The position numbers and the translations under genes are program-made. Below are positions 41,562 to 50,321 of a DNA stretch of 64,000 nt, piece after piece; within the stretch, counting starts at the first letter, position 1; each line of letters starts with the position of its first letter. This DNA is from Paenibacillus sp. GP183. Lineage in GTDB: Bacteria; Bacillota; Bacilli; Paenibacillales; NBRC-103111. Location of the stretch: NCBI RefSeq assembly GCF_900104695.1, contig NZ_FNSW01000001.1, positions 2,418,001 through 2,482,000 of the forward strand. The letters are read 5' to 3'. The notes below the pieces were generated by a model, which was not told where the DNA came from, did no database searches, and was given only the letters and a program-made list of their open reading frames with translations.

Positions 41562-42317
41562 TTACTTCTCCGGACTGTCGATTTCGGCCAGTTCGATCCA
41601 TTCGTTATATTCGTTTTTCAGCTTTCCATACTCTTCTTGAAGCGCTCTGTACTCCGACTCCACCTTGGCAAGCTCCTGCTGCAGCACTTCATCCTGACTG
41701 CCGCCCTGTCGGAAAAGCTCTTCCTTTTCTCTGCGGTGACGTTCAAGCAGCTCTTCTTTTTCAGCCAGAAACTGCTCACGCAGCTGATTCATTTGCTCCT
41801 GCGCCGAAAGTCCAAGCTCCCTTTCCTTCTCCGTTTGCAGAAAAAGACCGGATATTTGTTCGGATAACAGCTCGTTTTGCTCGGTAATCTTCACCATGTC
41901 CTGATACACCACATCCACCTTATCGGCATGCTCCTGCATCTGCTTCAGGTTTGATTCATGCTCCCGCTTCAGTTCTTCATGGCTTTGCAGCAGGTTGTTG
42001 TAGCTCATCAGCAAATCATCATGGTTCATCTGCAATTTGTCATACTTCGCTTGCGAATTTGTAGAATCTTGCTGACCTTTGCTCAGCTCCTCGATCCTTT
42101 CTTTCAAGCGTAAATTCTCATCCGCCATATTTACCGAAGCGAGGACGGCTATACGCTGCGAATCCAGGCGCGGAAAGGTTTTGGCAATGCGAAACATTTG
42201 ATCATTGACCAACTCAGCCACACTTTTCATGTAGGCAGAGCTTGTAGTGGCCATCAGTTTATAGGAATTTCCATATATATCCACAGTAATTCTCGTTTTT
42301 TCCTCAGGGCTGGTCAT
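41562..42317 (-). CDS. zapA: ZapA-type cell division protein with long coiled-coil extension
   Basis: 251 residues from MTSPEEKTRITVDIYG (AAGGAGG upstream). Residues 8-90 are a ZapA domain (KTRITVDIYGNSYKL, VAELVNDQMFRIAKTFPRLD, RIAVLASVNMADENLRLKERIEEL), which bundles FtsZ. The remaining about 160 residues are a continuous, Glu/Gln/Leu-rich coiled coil, while typical ZapA has fewer than 110 residues. It follows pheT and precedes cvpA. Confidence 0.88.
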   Translation of the reverse strand: MTSPEEKTRITVDIYGNSYKLMATTSSAYMKSVAELVNDQMFRIAKTFPRLDSQRIAVLASVNMADENLRLKERIEELSKGQQDSTNSQAKYDKLQMNHDDLLMSYNNLLQSHEELKREHESNLKQMQEHADKVDVVYQDMVKITEQNELLSEQISGLFLQTEKERELGLSAQEQMNQLREQFLAEKEELLERHRREKEELFRQGGSQDEVLQQELAKVESEYRALQEEYGKLKNEYNEWIELAEIDSPEK

Positions 42318-42414
42318 GAAAAATTCCTCCTTCACGTTTGCAATGAATAGGCTGGCTCTACCGATTAGTTCGATATGACCAGCCCCTTTTCCTGCTGTGG
42401 AGCCATGGGTTTGT

Positions 42415-44871
42415 TTATTTTCTTAACTCCGCTTCAAACCGTTCTTCCAAAGCCTGAACCACTTTTCCATGCAGCTCTGTTACCTCTTCATCCAGCAGCG
42501 TGCGATCCGGGTGACGATAGAGCAGTGCGAACGCAACACTCTTCTTGCTGGCACCTAGACGTTCTCCGGTGTAAATATCAAAAACCTGCAAAGATTCCAG
42601 CAGATCTCCGGCAATCTTCGCAATCACATCCTGCATGTGGTCGACGGCTGCGGATTGATCCACTACAACAGCAAGATCCCGTCCAATTGCAGGGAATCTT
42701 GGCAGCAGCTTATACGCAATGGAAGCGTTGGCCGCCGCCAGGATAGGCGCAAGCTCGACTTCGAGTGCATACGTGTCGTCCAGATCACGGCGCTGCTGAA
42801 GCGCAGGATGAAGCTGTCCGATGGTTCCAATCCGTTTGCGGCCCTTACCGGTATCCAAGAAAAGCTCAGCCGTTCTACCCGGATGGAAGCCATCGGTCTG
42901 TGCAGCATTATAAGTTAGGCCTTCAATGCCCAGATAGGACGTCAAGCGCTCAAATATTCCTTTTACATCGTAGAAATCCACACTCTCGGCTTTCAATGCC
43001 CAATGCGCTTGACGGCGTTTGCCTGTCAGCACAATGGCAAGCAGCAGCTTTTCCTCCGGCAGTTGGTTAAGTGACTCTTCCTCGGTCACGAACACCTTGC
43101 CGATTTCAAAAATCGCTACATCGTCCATGTTCCGATTGCGGTTGTAGCTTACCACATCCAGCAGATGCGGCAGCAGGCTGGTGCGCAGTGTACTGCGCTC
43201 CTCGCTCATGGGCATAGCGAGAGCGATAGGTTTCGCTGAGGGATAGAGCCCGGCGAAATCCGAGGTTTGGCCGGGCTGCGTGAAAGCATACGTGATGACT
43301 TCATGCAGCCCGCTTTGTGTGAGCAGAGCCCGCACCGCGCGGCGAATCGCTTGCTCTTTGGTCAGCGAGCCGGGCGTCGTCACCCCGCTCATCAAGGTCG
43401 TCGGGATATTGTCGTAGCCGAAGAGTCGAGCGACCTCTTCGATCAAATCGACATCCCGGGTAATGTCGCCGCGGCGGCTTGGCACATGCACACGCAGCGA
43501 GCTTTCAGGCGCAGGATCGTAGGCGAAATGCAGACGATCGAGTGTTTCCCGAACCTGGGCGAGCGTCAGCTCTGTGCCCAGGTAGGCGTTGACCCTGGTG
43601 AGCGAAAGGTTGATGCTCACGGGCTCCTGCTCGGAGGCAACGGCCTCGACGATGCCGGAAGCCACTTGGCCGCCGGCATACTCGGCCATGAGTGCCGCTG
43701 CGCGGTTTAATGCCGGAAGCACTGCTTCCGGGTTCACTTCCTTCTCGAAGCGCAGACTCGCTTCAGAGCGAAGACCGAGCTGGCGCGAGGTTTTGCGCAC
43801 GGAGCTGCCGGCGAAGCGGGCGGATTCGAGCAAAATCCGCGTTGTGCCGCCGCTGACCTCAGAGTTCGCGCCGCCCATGACCCCGGCAAGGCCGACAGGC
43901 TTGGAGCCGTCCGTGATGAGCAGCATATGCGGCTCCAGCGTGCGCTCCACATCGTCCAGCGTGACCAGCGTCTCGCCGGGCTTGGCGAGACGCACCTCGA
44001 TGTGACCGCCCTGCAGCCGGTCTGCATCGAACGCGTGCAGCGGCTGCCCGTACTCGAGCATCACGAAATTCGTGATGTCGACGATGTTATTGATGGGGCG
44101 GATGCCTGCAGCCATCAGGCGATTTTGCATCCACAGCGGCGCGGGGCCGATGTGCACGCCCTCGATGAGGCGAGCTGCGTAGCGCGAGCACTGCTCAGCG
44201 GCAGCGATGCTGACGCTGATGCGGTCCGCGGCGCGCGTGGCGCCGGCTGTGTCGGCGGATTGGAGCGCGGCTTCCGCATCAGGAAGCTGCACGCTGCGGC
44301 CGAGGATCGCCGCGATCTCGTAAGCCACGCCGAGCATGCTGAGGGCATCGGAGCGATTCGGCGTCAGGTCGAGCTCGAGCACCTGGTCGTCGATGGCCAG
44401 CACCTCGAGGATCGAGCTGCCGATCTCGGTTTGTTCCGGAAGCACGAGGATACCTTCCTGGATTTCTTTGGGCAGCAATTTGTCATTGAGCCCCAGCTCC
44501 TTGGCGGAACAAATCATCCCTTGGGATTCCAAACCGCGCAGCTTGGCGCGCTTGATCTCTAATCCTCCGGGAAGCTGAGCGCCTACCAGCGCCACAGGTA
44601 CTTTTTGGCCTGCCGCTACATTCTTGGCTCCGCATACGATCTGCAGATCTTCGCCTTGTCCGGCGTCCACGATGCATACGTTGAGCTTATCCGCGTCCGG
44701 ATGCTTTTCACAGGACTTCACATACCCTGTGACAACGTTTGAAACCCCTTTGTTGCGATTTTCTACAACATCGACTTCAATTCCGCTGCGGGTCAGCATT
44801 TCTGCCAATTGTTCCGCCGTATGACCTGTTACGTCCACATATTCCGATAACCATTTATAGGATACTTTCAT
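42415..44871 (-). CDS. pheT: Phenylalanine-tRNA ligase beta subunit
   Basis: 818 residues, usual length. N-terminal tRNA-binding (Pro-rich EMAP-like) domain at about 40-150 (VVTGYVKSCEKHPDADKLNVC), B3/4 editing domain, B5, and the C-terminal anticodon-binding FDX-ACB domain (LPRFPAIGRDLAVVVDQSA). Forms the alpha2-beta2 enzyme with PheS. Ribosome binding site AGGAGGGACAAC. DNA coding for residues about 150-390 (43,700-44,430) is unusually GC-rich. Confidence 0.96.
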   Translation of the reverse strand: MKVSYKWLSEYVDVTGHTAEQLAEMLTRSGIEVDVVENRNKGVSNVVTGYVKSCEKHPDADKLNVCIVDAGQGEDLQIVCGAKNVAAGQKVPVALVGAQLPGGLEIKRAKLRGLESQGMICSAKELGLNDKLLPKEIQEGILVLPEQTEIGSSILEVLAIDDQVLELDLTPNRSDALSMLGVAYEIAAILGRSVQLPDAEAALQSADTAGATRAADRISVSIAAAEQCSRYAARLIEGVHIGPAPLWMQNRLMAAGIRPINNIVDITNFVMLEYGQPLHAFDADRLQGGHIEVRLAKPGETLVTLDDVERTLEPHMLLITDGSKPVGLAGVMGGANSEVSGGTTRILLESARFAGSSVRKTSRQLGLRSEASLRFEKEVNPEAVLPALNRAAALMAEYAGGQVASGIVEAVASEQEPVSINLSLTRVNAYLGTELTLAQVRETLDRLHFAYDPAPESSLRVHVPSRRGDITRDVDLIEEVARLFGYDNIPTTLMSGVTTPGSLTKEQAIRRAVRALLTQSGLHEVITYAFTQPGQTSDFAGLYPSAKPIALAMPMSEERSTLRTSLLPHLLDVVSYNRNRNMDDVAIFEIGKVFVTEEESLNQLPEEKLLLAIVLTGKRRQAHWALKAESVDFYDVKGIFERLTSYLGIEGLTYNAAQTDGFHPGRTAELFLDTGKGRKRIGTIGQLHPALQQRRDLDDTYALEVELAPILAAANASIAYKLLPRFPAIGRDLAVVVDQSAAVDHMQDVIAKIAGDLLESLQVFDIYTGERLGASKKSVAFALLYRHPDRTLLDEEVTELHGKVVQALEERFEAELRK

Positions 44872-44889
44872 TGTTGTCCCTCCTAAGTG

Positions 44890-44980
44890 TTTTGCTTTAG
44901 CAAAACTGACTTCGTAAGCATAATCTTGAGTTTTGCTTTAGCAAAACTGACTTCGTAAGCATAATCTTGAGTTTTGCTTT
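44890..44980. repeat. 41-bp tandem repeat between pheS and pheT
   Basis: Two identical 41-base units (44890-44930, 44931-44971) plus nine bases of a third. Each unit contains the hairpin TTTTGCT-TT-AGCAAAA followed by ACTTCGTAAGC and ATAATCTTGAG. On the minus (mRNA) strand the repeat lies in the pheS-pheT spacer, so transcripts carry two hairpins between the cistrons. Confidence 0.9.
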
Positions 44981-44991
44981 GCACTCCCTAC

Positions 44992-46026
44992 CTACAAACG
45001 CACAAACTGCTTCAAGAAACGCAGGTCGTTAGTGTAAAAATGGCGAATGTCCTCGATGCCATACTTCAGCATGGCAATTCGTTCCACGCCCATGCCAAAG
45101 GCAAAACCGGAATACTCCATAGGGTCATACCCGCCCATTTCCAAAACACGCGGATGAACCATCCCCGCTCCGAGAATTTCCAGCCAGCCGCTTTGCTTGC
45201 ACGTTCTGCAGCCTTGACCGCCACACATGGCGCAGCTCACATCGACCTCGACACTCGGCTCCGTGAACGGGAAAAAACTGGGGCGCAAACGAATTCGGGT
45301 CTGATTCCCGTACATCTCCTGGACGAATTGCAGCAAAGTTCCTTTGAGGTCACTCATGCGAATGTTGCGATCTATGACGAGACCCTCGATTTGGGTGAAC
45401 ATATGGGAGTGGGTTGCATCATCATCATCGCGGCGATAAACCTTGCCAGGGCAAATGATTTTGATCGGAACTTCGCCTTGACGCTTTTCCATAGTTCTAA
45501 CTTGTACAGGAGATGTTTGCGTCCGCATGAGAATCTCTTCCGTAATATAGAACGAATCCTGCATGTCGCGTGCAGGGTGATCTTTTGGTAAATTGAGCGC
45601 CTCGAAGTTGTAATAATCCTGCTCGACTTCCGGGCCTTCCGCAACGGTATAGCCCATCCCAATAAAAATATCCTCAATCTCCTGAATGATTTTATTAAGT
45701 GGATGCACCGCACCTTGTGTAGAAGGTCGGCCTGGCAAGGTGACGTCTATTCTTTCAGAACGTAGACGATTCTCGGTCTCCTCCGCTTGATAAGCCGCTT
45801 GCTTCTCATCTATTACGCTCTCAATGGCCGCACGAACATCATTTGCCACTTGTCCGATTAAAGGACGCTCTTCGGCGCTTAAAGCTCCCATTCCGCGGAG
45901 CACCTCGGTGAGCGGCCCCTTTTTGCCCAAATATTTGATTCGCAGATCGTTAAGCTCTTGTTGGCTTTGAACCTGATTAAGCTCCTGCAGAGCTTCCAGC
46001 TTGAGCGCTTCTAAACGTTCTTTCAT
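44992..46026 (-). CDS. pheS: Phenylalanine-tRNA ligase alpha subunit
   Basis: 344 residues, catalytic class II core: N-terminal coiled coil (residues 1-90), motif 2 around [21 protein letters not shown] and [13 protein letters not shown], motif 3 in [20 protein letters not shown] with CAGGAGGGAATAAG. Controlled by an upstream T-box leader and followed by pheT after the 41-bp repeats. Confidence 0.96.
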   Translation of the reverse strand: MKERLEALKLEALQELNQVQSQQELNDLRIKYLGKKGPLTEVLRGMGALSAEERPLIGQVANDVRAAIESVIDEKQAAYQAEETENRLRSERIDVTLPGRPSTQGAVHPLNKIIQEIEDIFIGMGYTVAEGPEVEQDYYNFEALNLPKDHPARDMQDSFYITEEILMRTQTSPVQVRTMEKRQGEVPIKIICPGKVYRRDDDDATHSHMFTQIEGLVIDRNIRMSDLKGTLLQFVQEMYGNQTRIRLRPSFFPFTEPSVEVDVSCAMCGGQGCRTCKQSGWLEILGAGMVHPRVLEMGGYDPMEYSGFAFGMGVERIAMLKYGIEDIRHFYTNDLRFLKQFVRL

Positions 46027-46089
46027 CTTATTCCCTCCTGGTTAAAATCTACTTTTCCACTGCTTTATTTGGAGTTCCAACCCTTATAT

Positions 46090-46365
46090 GCACGCAAAAA
46101 AGGCCTCTTCTCCCGGTAAGGGACGAAAAAGCCGTGGTACCACCCTTGTTAGATCCTGCAATCGAATCTCACTTCATTGAACATAACGGATCTTGTGTCC
46201 GGTTCCCTCTACTGAAGCCTGCCGGTTATGGCTGCTTGTTCAAAGGACTGCTCGGGAGCGAACTTCGGCAGCCTATTCTTTGGGGTCGCTCTCAATCTGC
46301 GGCTTCCCCTCCCTGTAAAGAGGCACTGCTTACTCTTCTCCGTCCACGCATTTGCTTGCTATGTA
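46090..46365 (-). promoter_or_regulatory. T-box leader (tRNA-Phe sensing) of pheST
   Basis: The minus strand carries the T-box AGGGTGGTACCACGG (46145-46131), preceded by a long Stem I region containing GAGAAGAGTAAGCAG, and followed by a terminator GGCTTTTTC(G)TCCC / GGGAGAAGAGGCC with TTTTTT (about 46118-46088). A TTC in GAAGTTCGCTCC is a possible Phe specifier codon; this was not folded. Uncharged tRNA-Phe should promote read-through into pheS. Confidence 0.92.
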
Positions 46366-46375
46366 ATTATCCATA

Positions 46376-46404
46376 ATTATATGCAAGTTACGCAAGGGAT
46401 GCAA
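46376..46404 (-). promoter_or_regulatory. Promoter of the pheST T-box transcript
   Basis: Minus strand TTGCAT (46404-46399), 17-base spacer, TATAAT (46381-46376). Confidence 0.78.
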
Positions 46405-46482
46405 GTATAGTGAAACAAATTGGCTGTTACCGCGTCTATAGGGTAAGTAAATATTTTCCAATTCGAGCGGAGGTCTTCATTT

Positions 46483-47304
46483 ATGAAAAAATTTATTGCC
46501 GGTTTATCCATTGGGGTTTTGATCTCATTATCAAGCGCTGCTTTTGCCGCGGATTCCATCCAGGCTTTGCTGTTTCCAGCCAAATTTGAGTTTAACGGAA
46601 AAGCTGTTGATCCCGGGGAAGAATATACAGTCCTCAATTATCAGGGCCATGCCTATGTGCCCATTCGTTTTATAGCTGAGCAGATCGGCGCAACCGTCGG
46701 TTATGAAGCAGAAACAAGGCAGATTTTTGTGAAAAATGAAGCCTTGACTGTGACCGATCCTGATTACTCAACTGTTTCCGTTGGCAATTTAATCCTCGTT
46801 AAAGAAGGCTCGAATACCAAAGTGACGGGGCAAATAAGAATAGCGGGTACTGGAATAAACGAAAATATGATCGGTGCGAGTCTCACCTTTTACAATGATA
46901 AATCTGAAAAAATCGGAGAAGTTCCCCTGCTCGGCTCTAAATTTGGGGAATCCCTTCAGCAGTTTGAAGCGGTAGGAACAGGTGATTTCAGGAAATATGC
47001 CCGTGTAAATCTTCATATAGAAGCCGCAAATTATAGAATGGTTGGAAAAAGTCCCGCTCCGTATCCTTACATCTCCAAAGAGGCTGCCTTCCTGGAGGCA
47101 AAAAGAATGGCTCCAACTGCTGATGAAGGCTGGACAGCGGAGCTGATTATGGTCCATAACTTTGAGTATTCCTTGCCGGGAAATCGAGCCATTTGGAGAG
47201 TATCCTTAACTCATCGGCCTTATGGCAATATGATGATTGTGTATTTAGACGCCGTTACAGGCAAGCAGTTGGCCCTTACCGAAACGGAACCGCCAGGTAT
47301 TTGA
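46483..47304 (+). CDS. Secreted stalk-domain (copper amine oxidase N-terminal-like) protein
   Basis: 273 residues. Signal peptide MKKFIAGLSIGVLISLSSAAFA (cleavage after AFA), then a stalk domain (about 30-90: KFEFNGKAVDPGEEY, AYVPIRFIAEQIGATV), a beta-rich middle with a FxxAM-like fold, and a C-terminal part with GNRAIWRVSL ... VYLDAVTGKQLAL that resembles a PepSY unit. Exported to the wall or medium. GAGCGGAGG upstream. Stalk domains are abundant in Paenibacillus surface proteins; the role here is unknown. Confidence 0.85.
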   Translation: MKKFIAGLSIGVLISLSSAAFAADSIQALLFPAKFEFNGKAVDPGEEYTVLNYQGHAYVPIRFIAEQIGATVGYEAETRQIFVKNEALTVTDPDYSTVSVGNLILVKEGSNTKVTGQIRIAGTGINENMIGASLTFYNDKSEKIGEVPLLGSKFGESLQQFEAVGTGDFRKYARVNLHIEAANYRMVGKSPAPYPYISKEAAFLEAKRMAPTADEGWTAELIMVHNFEYSLPGNRAIWRVSLTHRPYGNMMIVYLDAVTGKQLALTETEPPGI

Positions 47305-47464
47305 GTTAATTTTGCGAACGGTTATTCCACTTGTTATGGATCGAAAACGTGAACAATCACAAAAATTTACCATAGTGTTTACAGTCTCTCTTGAAGGGTA
47401 ATAAAAGATAGCGGCCTGACAACTAGGCACATACTTTTATATAATCCGAAAGGTAGTGGACGAT

Positions 47465-47995
47465 ATGGCAGAACAACCGAAAAAAGTAGCTTTTTTGTTG
47501 GCGAATGATTTTATAGATGCCGAAATGAGTAATACGTATGATGCCATTACCAAAAATGGCAATGAAGCGGTTATTATCAGTCTTGGTAAACGCGAAAATC
47601 TAACTGGCACAAATGGAATGAAGTTTACCTCTCACTTGTCTGTAGACGAAGCAGTTGCGGACGATTATGATGCTGTGATCATACCTGGAGGCAAGTCGCC
47701 ATCACATCTCATCGATAACGAGAAGATCCTTAATTTGGTTCGGAAAATGGATAAAGCAGGCAGCACGATCGCCGCTATAAGCCACGGGCCTGAATTACTT
47801 ATCAAAGGCAGGCTGGTTGAAGCGCGAAGCCTGACAGCTCATTCAGATCTGACTTCTGACATTGAAAAAGCAGGGGGCCGATTCGTCGATAAATCGGTGG
47901 TTGTTGACAAAAACCTGATCACCTCGCGCTCAACTGAGGATGTCCCTTTCTTTATCGAGGCAATCATCAACAAGCTCGGCGTTTCCGCTTATTGA
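47465..47995 (+). CDS. DJ-1/PfpI family (YfkM-like) protein with Ser in place of the nucleophile Cys
   Basis: 176 residues, type 1 glutamine amidotransferase-like fold: VAFLLANDFIDAEM, DDYDAVIIPGG, then the nucleophile elbow reads IAAISHGPELL. Family members have Cys in AxCHGP; here codon 106 is AGC (Ser). The conserved Glu equivalent (Glu20) and the His after the elbow are kept. ATG at 47465 has AAAGGT ten bases upstream; the GTG three codons earlier is too close to it. General stress protein, glyoxalase or deglycase activity is doubtful without the Cys. Confidence 0.9.
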   Translation: MAEQPKKVAFLLANDFIDAEMSNTYDAITKNGNEAVIISLGKRENLTGTNGMKFTSHLSVDEAVADDYDAVIIPGGKSPSHLIDNEKILNLVRKMDKAGSTIAAISHGPELLIKGRLVEARSLTAHSDLTSDIEKAGGRFVDKSVVVDKNLITSRSTEDVPFFIEAIINKLGVSAY

Positions 47996-48005
47996 ACAAC
48001 TCAAA

Positions 48006-48036
48006 AAAGCCACCCCGGAGAGATGACTTTCCAGGT
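48006..48036 (-). terminator. Terminator after the small membrane protein
   Basis: Minus strand GCACCTGGA ... TCCGGGGTGGC imperfect stem followed by TTTTTTGAG, seven bases past the stop codon at 48043. Convergent with the DJ-1 gene. Confidence 0.65.
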
Positions 48037-48042
48037 GCATTT

Positions 48043-48441
48043 CTACACTTGTTTTCGCCTTGAGTTCTTAATCCATACAATAGCTTCCACCAATAAACCT
48101 GCCACGAACCCAATTACAACGGCTTCACCGAATACAAGTAAACTGATTAAGTCTTGCCAGCCTGTCAGGTCCTTGGTCACATAGATGAACATCAGCATTA
48201 AGCCGAGGACCAGTGCAATCGTGGTAATCAGCCATACCCAGCGGGCGCCGAGCCATCCGAAACCGTTCACCACAAGAGACAAAATAAACGCCAACATCAC
48301 AAAACGCAGGGCAATCGCCGAATCAAAGGTTTGACCCAACACAACGAATCGGTTAATCTCCAGCAGCACCGTTAAGAGCAGCCAATAAGTAAATGTCCAA
48401 ATCAGCCACTTTTCACTTTTTCGAGCAGGAATTCTATTCAC
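48043..48441 (-). CDS. Four-TM membrane protein of unknown function
   Basis: 132 residues, GTG start with GGGGTGAAGCGAAG. Four hydrophobic segments (LIWTFTYWLLLTVLLEI, IALRFVMLAFILSLVVNGF, WVWLITTIALVLGLMLMFIYV, AVVIGFVAGLLVEAIVWI) and basic ends. No motif recognised. Twenty bases downstream of the MFS gene, so probably co-transcribed with it. Confidence 0.7.
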   Translation of the reverse strand: MNRIPARKSEKWLIWTFTYWLLLTVLLEINRFVVLGQTFDSAIALRFVMLAFILSLVVNGFGWLGARWVWLITTIALVLGLMLMFIYVTKDLTGWQDLISLLVFGEAVVIGFVAGLLVEAIVWIKNSRRKQV

Positions 48442-48461
48442 CTTCGCTTCACCCCATCCAG

Positions 48462-49679
48462 TTAAACGGCTCTAAGCTTACCCCGGTCATAAATCAGAAA
48501 GCATATCAGCCCCATACAACAAATCAGCATGAGTACAATAACCAGTACATGGAAGTTGTAATTTTCAAAAAGCAGCCCGCCTACCAAGGGTCCTATCATT
48601 CTGCCAAATGTGGAAAATCCGTTGACCATACCTTGATATATCCCATTTTTCCCTGGAGGTGCGAGCTCGGATGCCGCTGTTGGAACTACCGGCCAAAGGA
48701 AAATTTCTCCGCAAGTAATCACCATCATGCCGATCATAAAGCCTGCATAAGATGAGCTTAAGTTTAGGGTCACCAGACAAATCATAAAAAATATGACACC
48801 TGTCACCATCTGGGATTTTAACGTGGATAAAGTGCGCCGGGTTAATAATGCGATAAGCGGGGATCCGATCAGAATGAGAACACCATTAATCGTCCATAAA
48901 AGGCTGTATGATGAGATCGACAACCCCAATTGCTTCATGTAAGTCGGAATGATAACCGTCCATTGTACGTAAATCACCAAGCAGAACATAAAACCGAAGC
49001 AAAGAATCATCAAGGAAGGGAATGTGCTTTTGGCCAAATAAATAGGGGCTCCATTTGATTGAACAGCCGTCGCAGCGGTTTCATCGGAAGATTCCAGTAA
49101 CGTATCTCTCGCTTGCTTCGATATGCCAATGGCAATAATGATAAAAAAGATCACAAAGGCCAGGGCATTTACAATAAATACAACGGAAAAAGAGGTTTTT
49201 TGAGCGACAATACCGCCCATCGCCGAGCCTAGGGCTACCCCAAGATTTTGAGAAATGTACAGAAGATTAAACCCTTTTCGGCCTCCTTCCGGCCAGATTC
49301 CCTTAACGAGCGCATAAAGCGCAGGGAAATAAATACCGTTACTGAAGCCAAGAAGCGCCATTATTATAATATATGGAATCCATTCCCGAAATGACGCTAA
49401 ACCCAAAAGACACAAGCAGGACATGAAGGTCCCTATGAGAACCGTGATTTTCCCGCCAATCCGATCATGAAGATAACCGCCAAGAAGGCTTCCCAGAACA
49501 CCGGATCCTGCATAACCCATTAATACTAATGCCGATATGGAAATGGACCGTCCCAGCTCTTGAGTCATATAGATCGTATTCAAAGGCCAAAGAAAGGAGG
49601 AGCCCGTAGAGCTTATCACCGCTGCGATCGCCAAAATCCACATTTCCTTGGGATAAGCCAACTTCCATTTGCTAAACAT
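48462..49679 (-). CDS. MFS transporter (drug-efflux type)
   Basis: 405 residues, about 12 membrane segments. Loop motif A is GYLHDRIGGKITV after TM2; a substrate-channel Pro-rich loop PEGGRKGFNLLYISQNLGVALG follows TM4; ATG with GAGAGAAGG. Resembles YttB/MdtH-like multidrug exporters of Bacillales. Its own promoter lies at 49721-49750. Confidence 0.84.
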   Translation of the reverse strand: MFSKWKLAYPKEMWILAIAAVISSTGSSFLWPLNTIYMTQELGRSISISALVLMGYAGSGVLGSLLGGYLHDRIGGKITVLIGTFMSCLCLLGLASFREWIPYIIIMALLGFSNGIYFPALYALVKGIWPEGGRKGFNLLYISQNLGVALGSAMGGIVAQKTSFSVVFIVNALAFVIFFIIIAIGISKQARDTLLESSDETAATAVQSNGAPIYLAKSTFPSLMILCFGFMFCLVIYVQWTVIIPTYMKQLGLSISSYSLLWTINGVLILIGSPLIALLTRRTLSTLKSQMVTGVIFFMICLVTLNLSSSYAGFMIGMMVITCGEIFLWPVVPTAASELAPPGKNGIYQGMVNGFSTFGRMIGPLVGGLLFENYNFHVLVIVLMLICCMGLICFLIYDRGKLRAV

Positions 49680-49720
49680 GATGTAGTGCCTTCTCTCCTA
49701 TTGGGTAAACCCGCTTTTTC

Positions 49721-49750
49721 ATTGTGTGCTAGCCAAGAAAAGGTTGTCAA
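49721..49750 (-). promoter_or_regulatory. Promoter of the MFS transporter gene
   Basis: Minus strand TTGACA (49750-49745), 18-base spacer, CACAAT (49726-49721). Confidence 0.55.
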
Positions 49751-49764
49751 GAGAATATTACAGA

Positions 49765-49798
49765 TAAAAACAGCCCAAGCAGCATTTCGCCTGAGCTG
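49765..49798 (-). terminator. Orphan minus-strand terminator upstream of the MFS gene
   Basis: CAGCTCAGGC, 8-base loop, GCTTGGGCTG (10 bp), then TTTTTATC on the minus strand. No minus-strand gene lies between it and the start of the NUDIX gene (plus strand) at 49926, so it ends either an unrecognised short RNA or antisense transcription from the helicase unit. Confidence 0.65.
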
Positions 49799-49925
49799 AT
49801 ATTATGAGAGAGATTAGCTTCATATTTTTCTGCATTCAATCACATAAGATTATTTTAGTTACTAATCCGTGTACATCTTTTTATATTAAGTTATACTAAT
49901 CCTAAACAATTTAAGGAGCTTCTGA

Positions 49926-50321
49926 ATGAAAAAAGTAGACGTTGTTGGCGCTGTTATATTAAACGAAAAAAACGAAGTGCTATGTGCACTTCGCTCTCAA
50001 AAGATGTCTTTGCCTGGATTGTGGGAATTCCCGGGAGGTAAGATCGAAGAAAATGAAACACCTGAAACATGCCTCATTCGAGAGATCAAGGAAGAGTTAA
50101 ACTGTACCATTGAGGTGGGAGAGCTCGTGGCAGATGCAACTCATGAATACCCAACAATAATAGTAAGGTTGATTACATATCTCTCTCGAGTCGTAGAGGG
50201 GACACCAACCGCAAATGAACATGAGAAACTCATCTGGTTACCAATGAATTCATTACATACATTGGAATGGGCACCCGCCGATCTACCAACAATTGAAGCA
50301 CTCAAGCGTACTATTCTCTAG
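49926..50321 (+). CDS. NUDIX hydrolase (MutT-like NTP pyrophosphohydrolase)
   Basis: 131 residues. Full Nudix box in GGKIEENETPETCLIREIKEEL (Gly, Glu and REIKEE residues at about 37-59). Hydrolyses nucleoside diphosphate-linked substrates such as oxidised dNTPs. TTAAGGAGC upstream. Its stop codon shares the palindrome CTAG (50318-50321) with the stop of the convergent helicase gene. Both genes look more AT-rich than their neighbours. A role with the helicase in defence or nucleic acid repair is an inference from position. Confidence 0.92.
   Translation: MKKVDVVGAVILNEKNEVLCALRSQKMSLPGLWEFPGGKIEENETPETCLIREIKEELNCTIEVGELVADATHEYPTIIVRLITYLSRVVEGTPTANEHEKLIWLPMNSLHTLEWAPADLPTIEALKRTIL

Noticed and set aside
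43267-44562. Plus-strand frames of 138-211 residues opposite pheT
   Set aside because: Shadow frames caused by high GC; PheT motifs are continuous on the other strand.
44890-44980. CRISPR array
   Set aside because: The repeated units are directly adjacent with no spacers between them and no cas genes are near.
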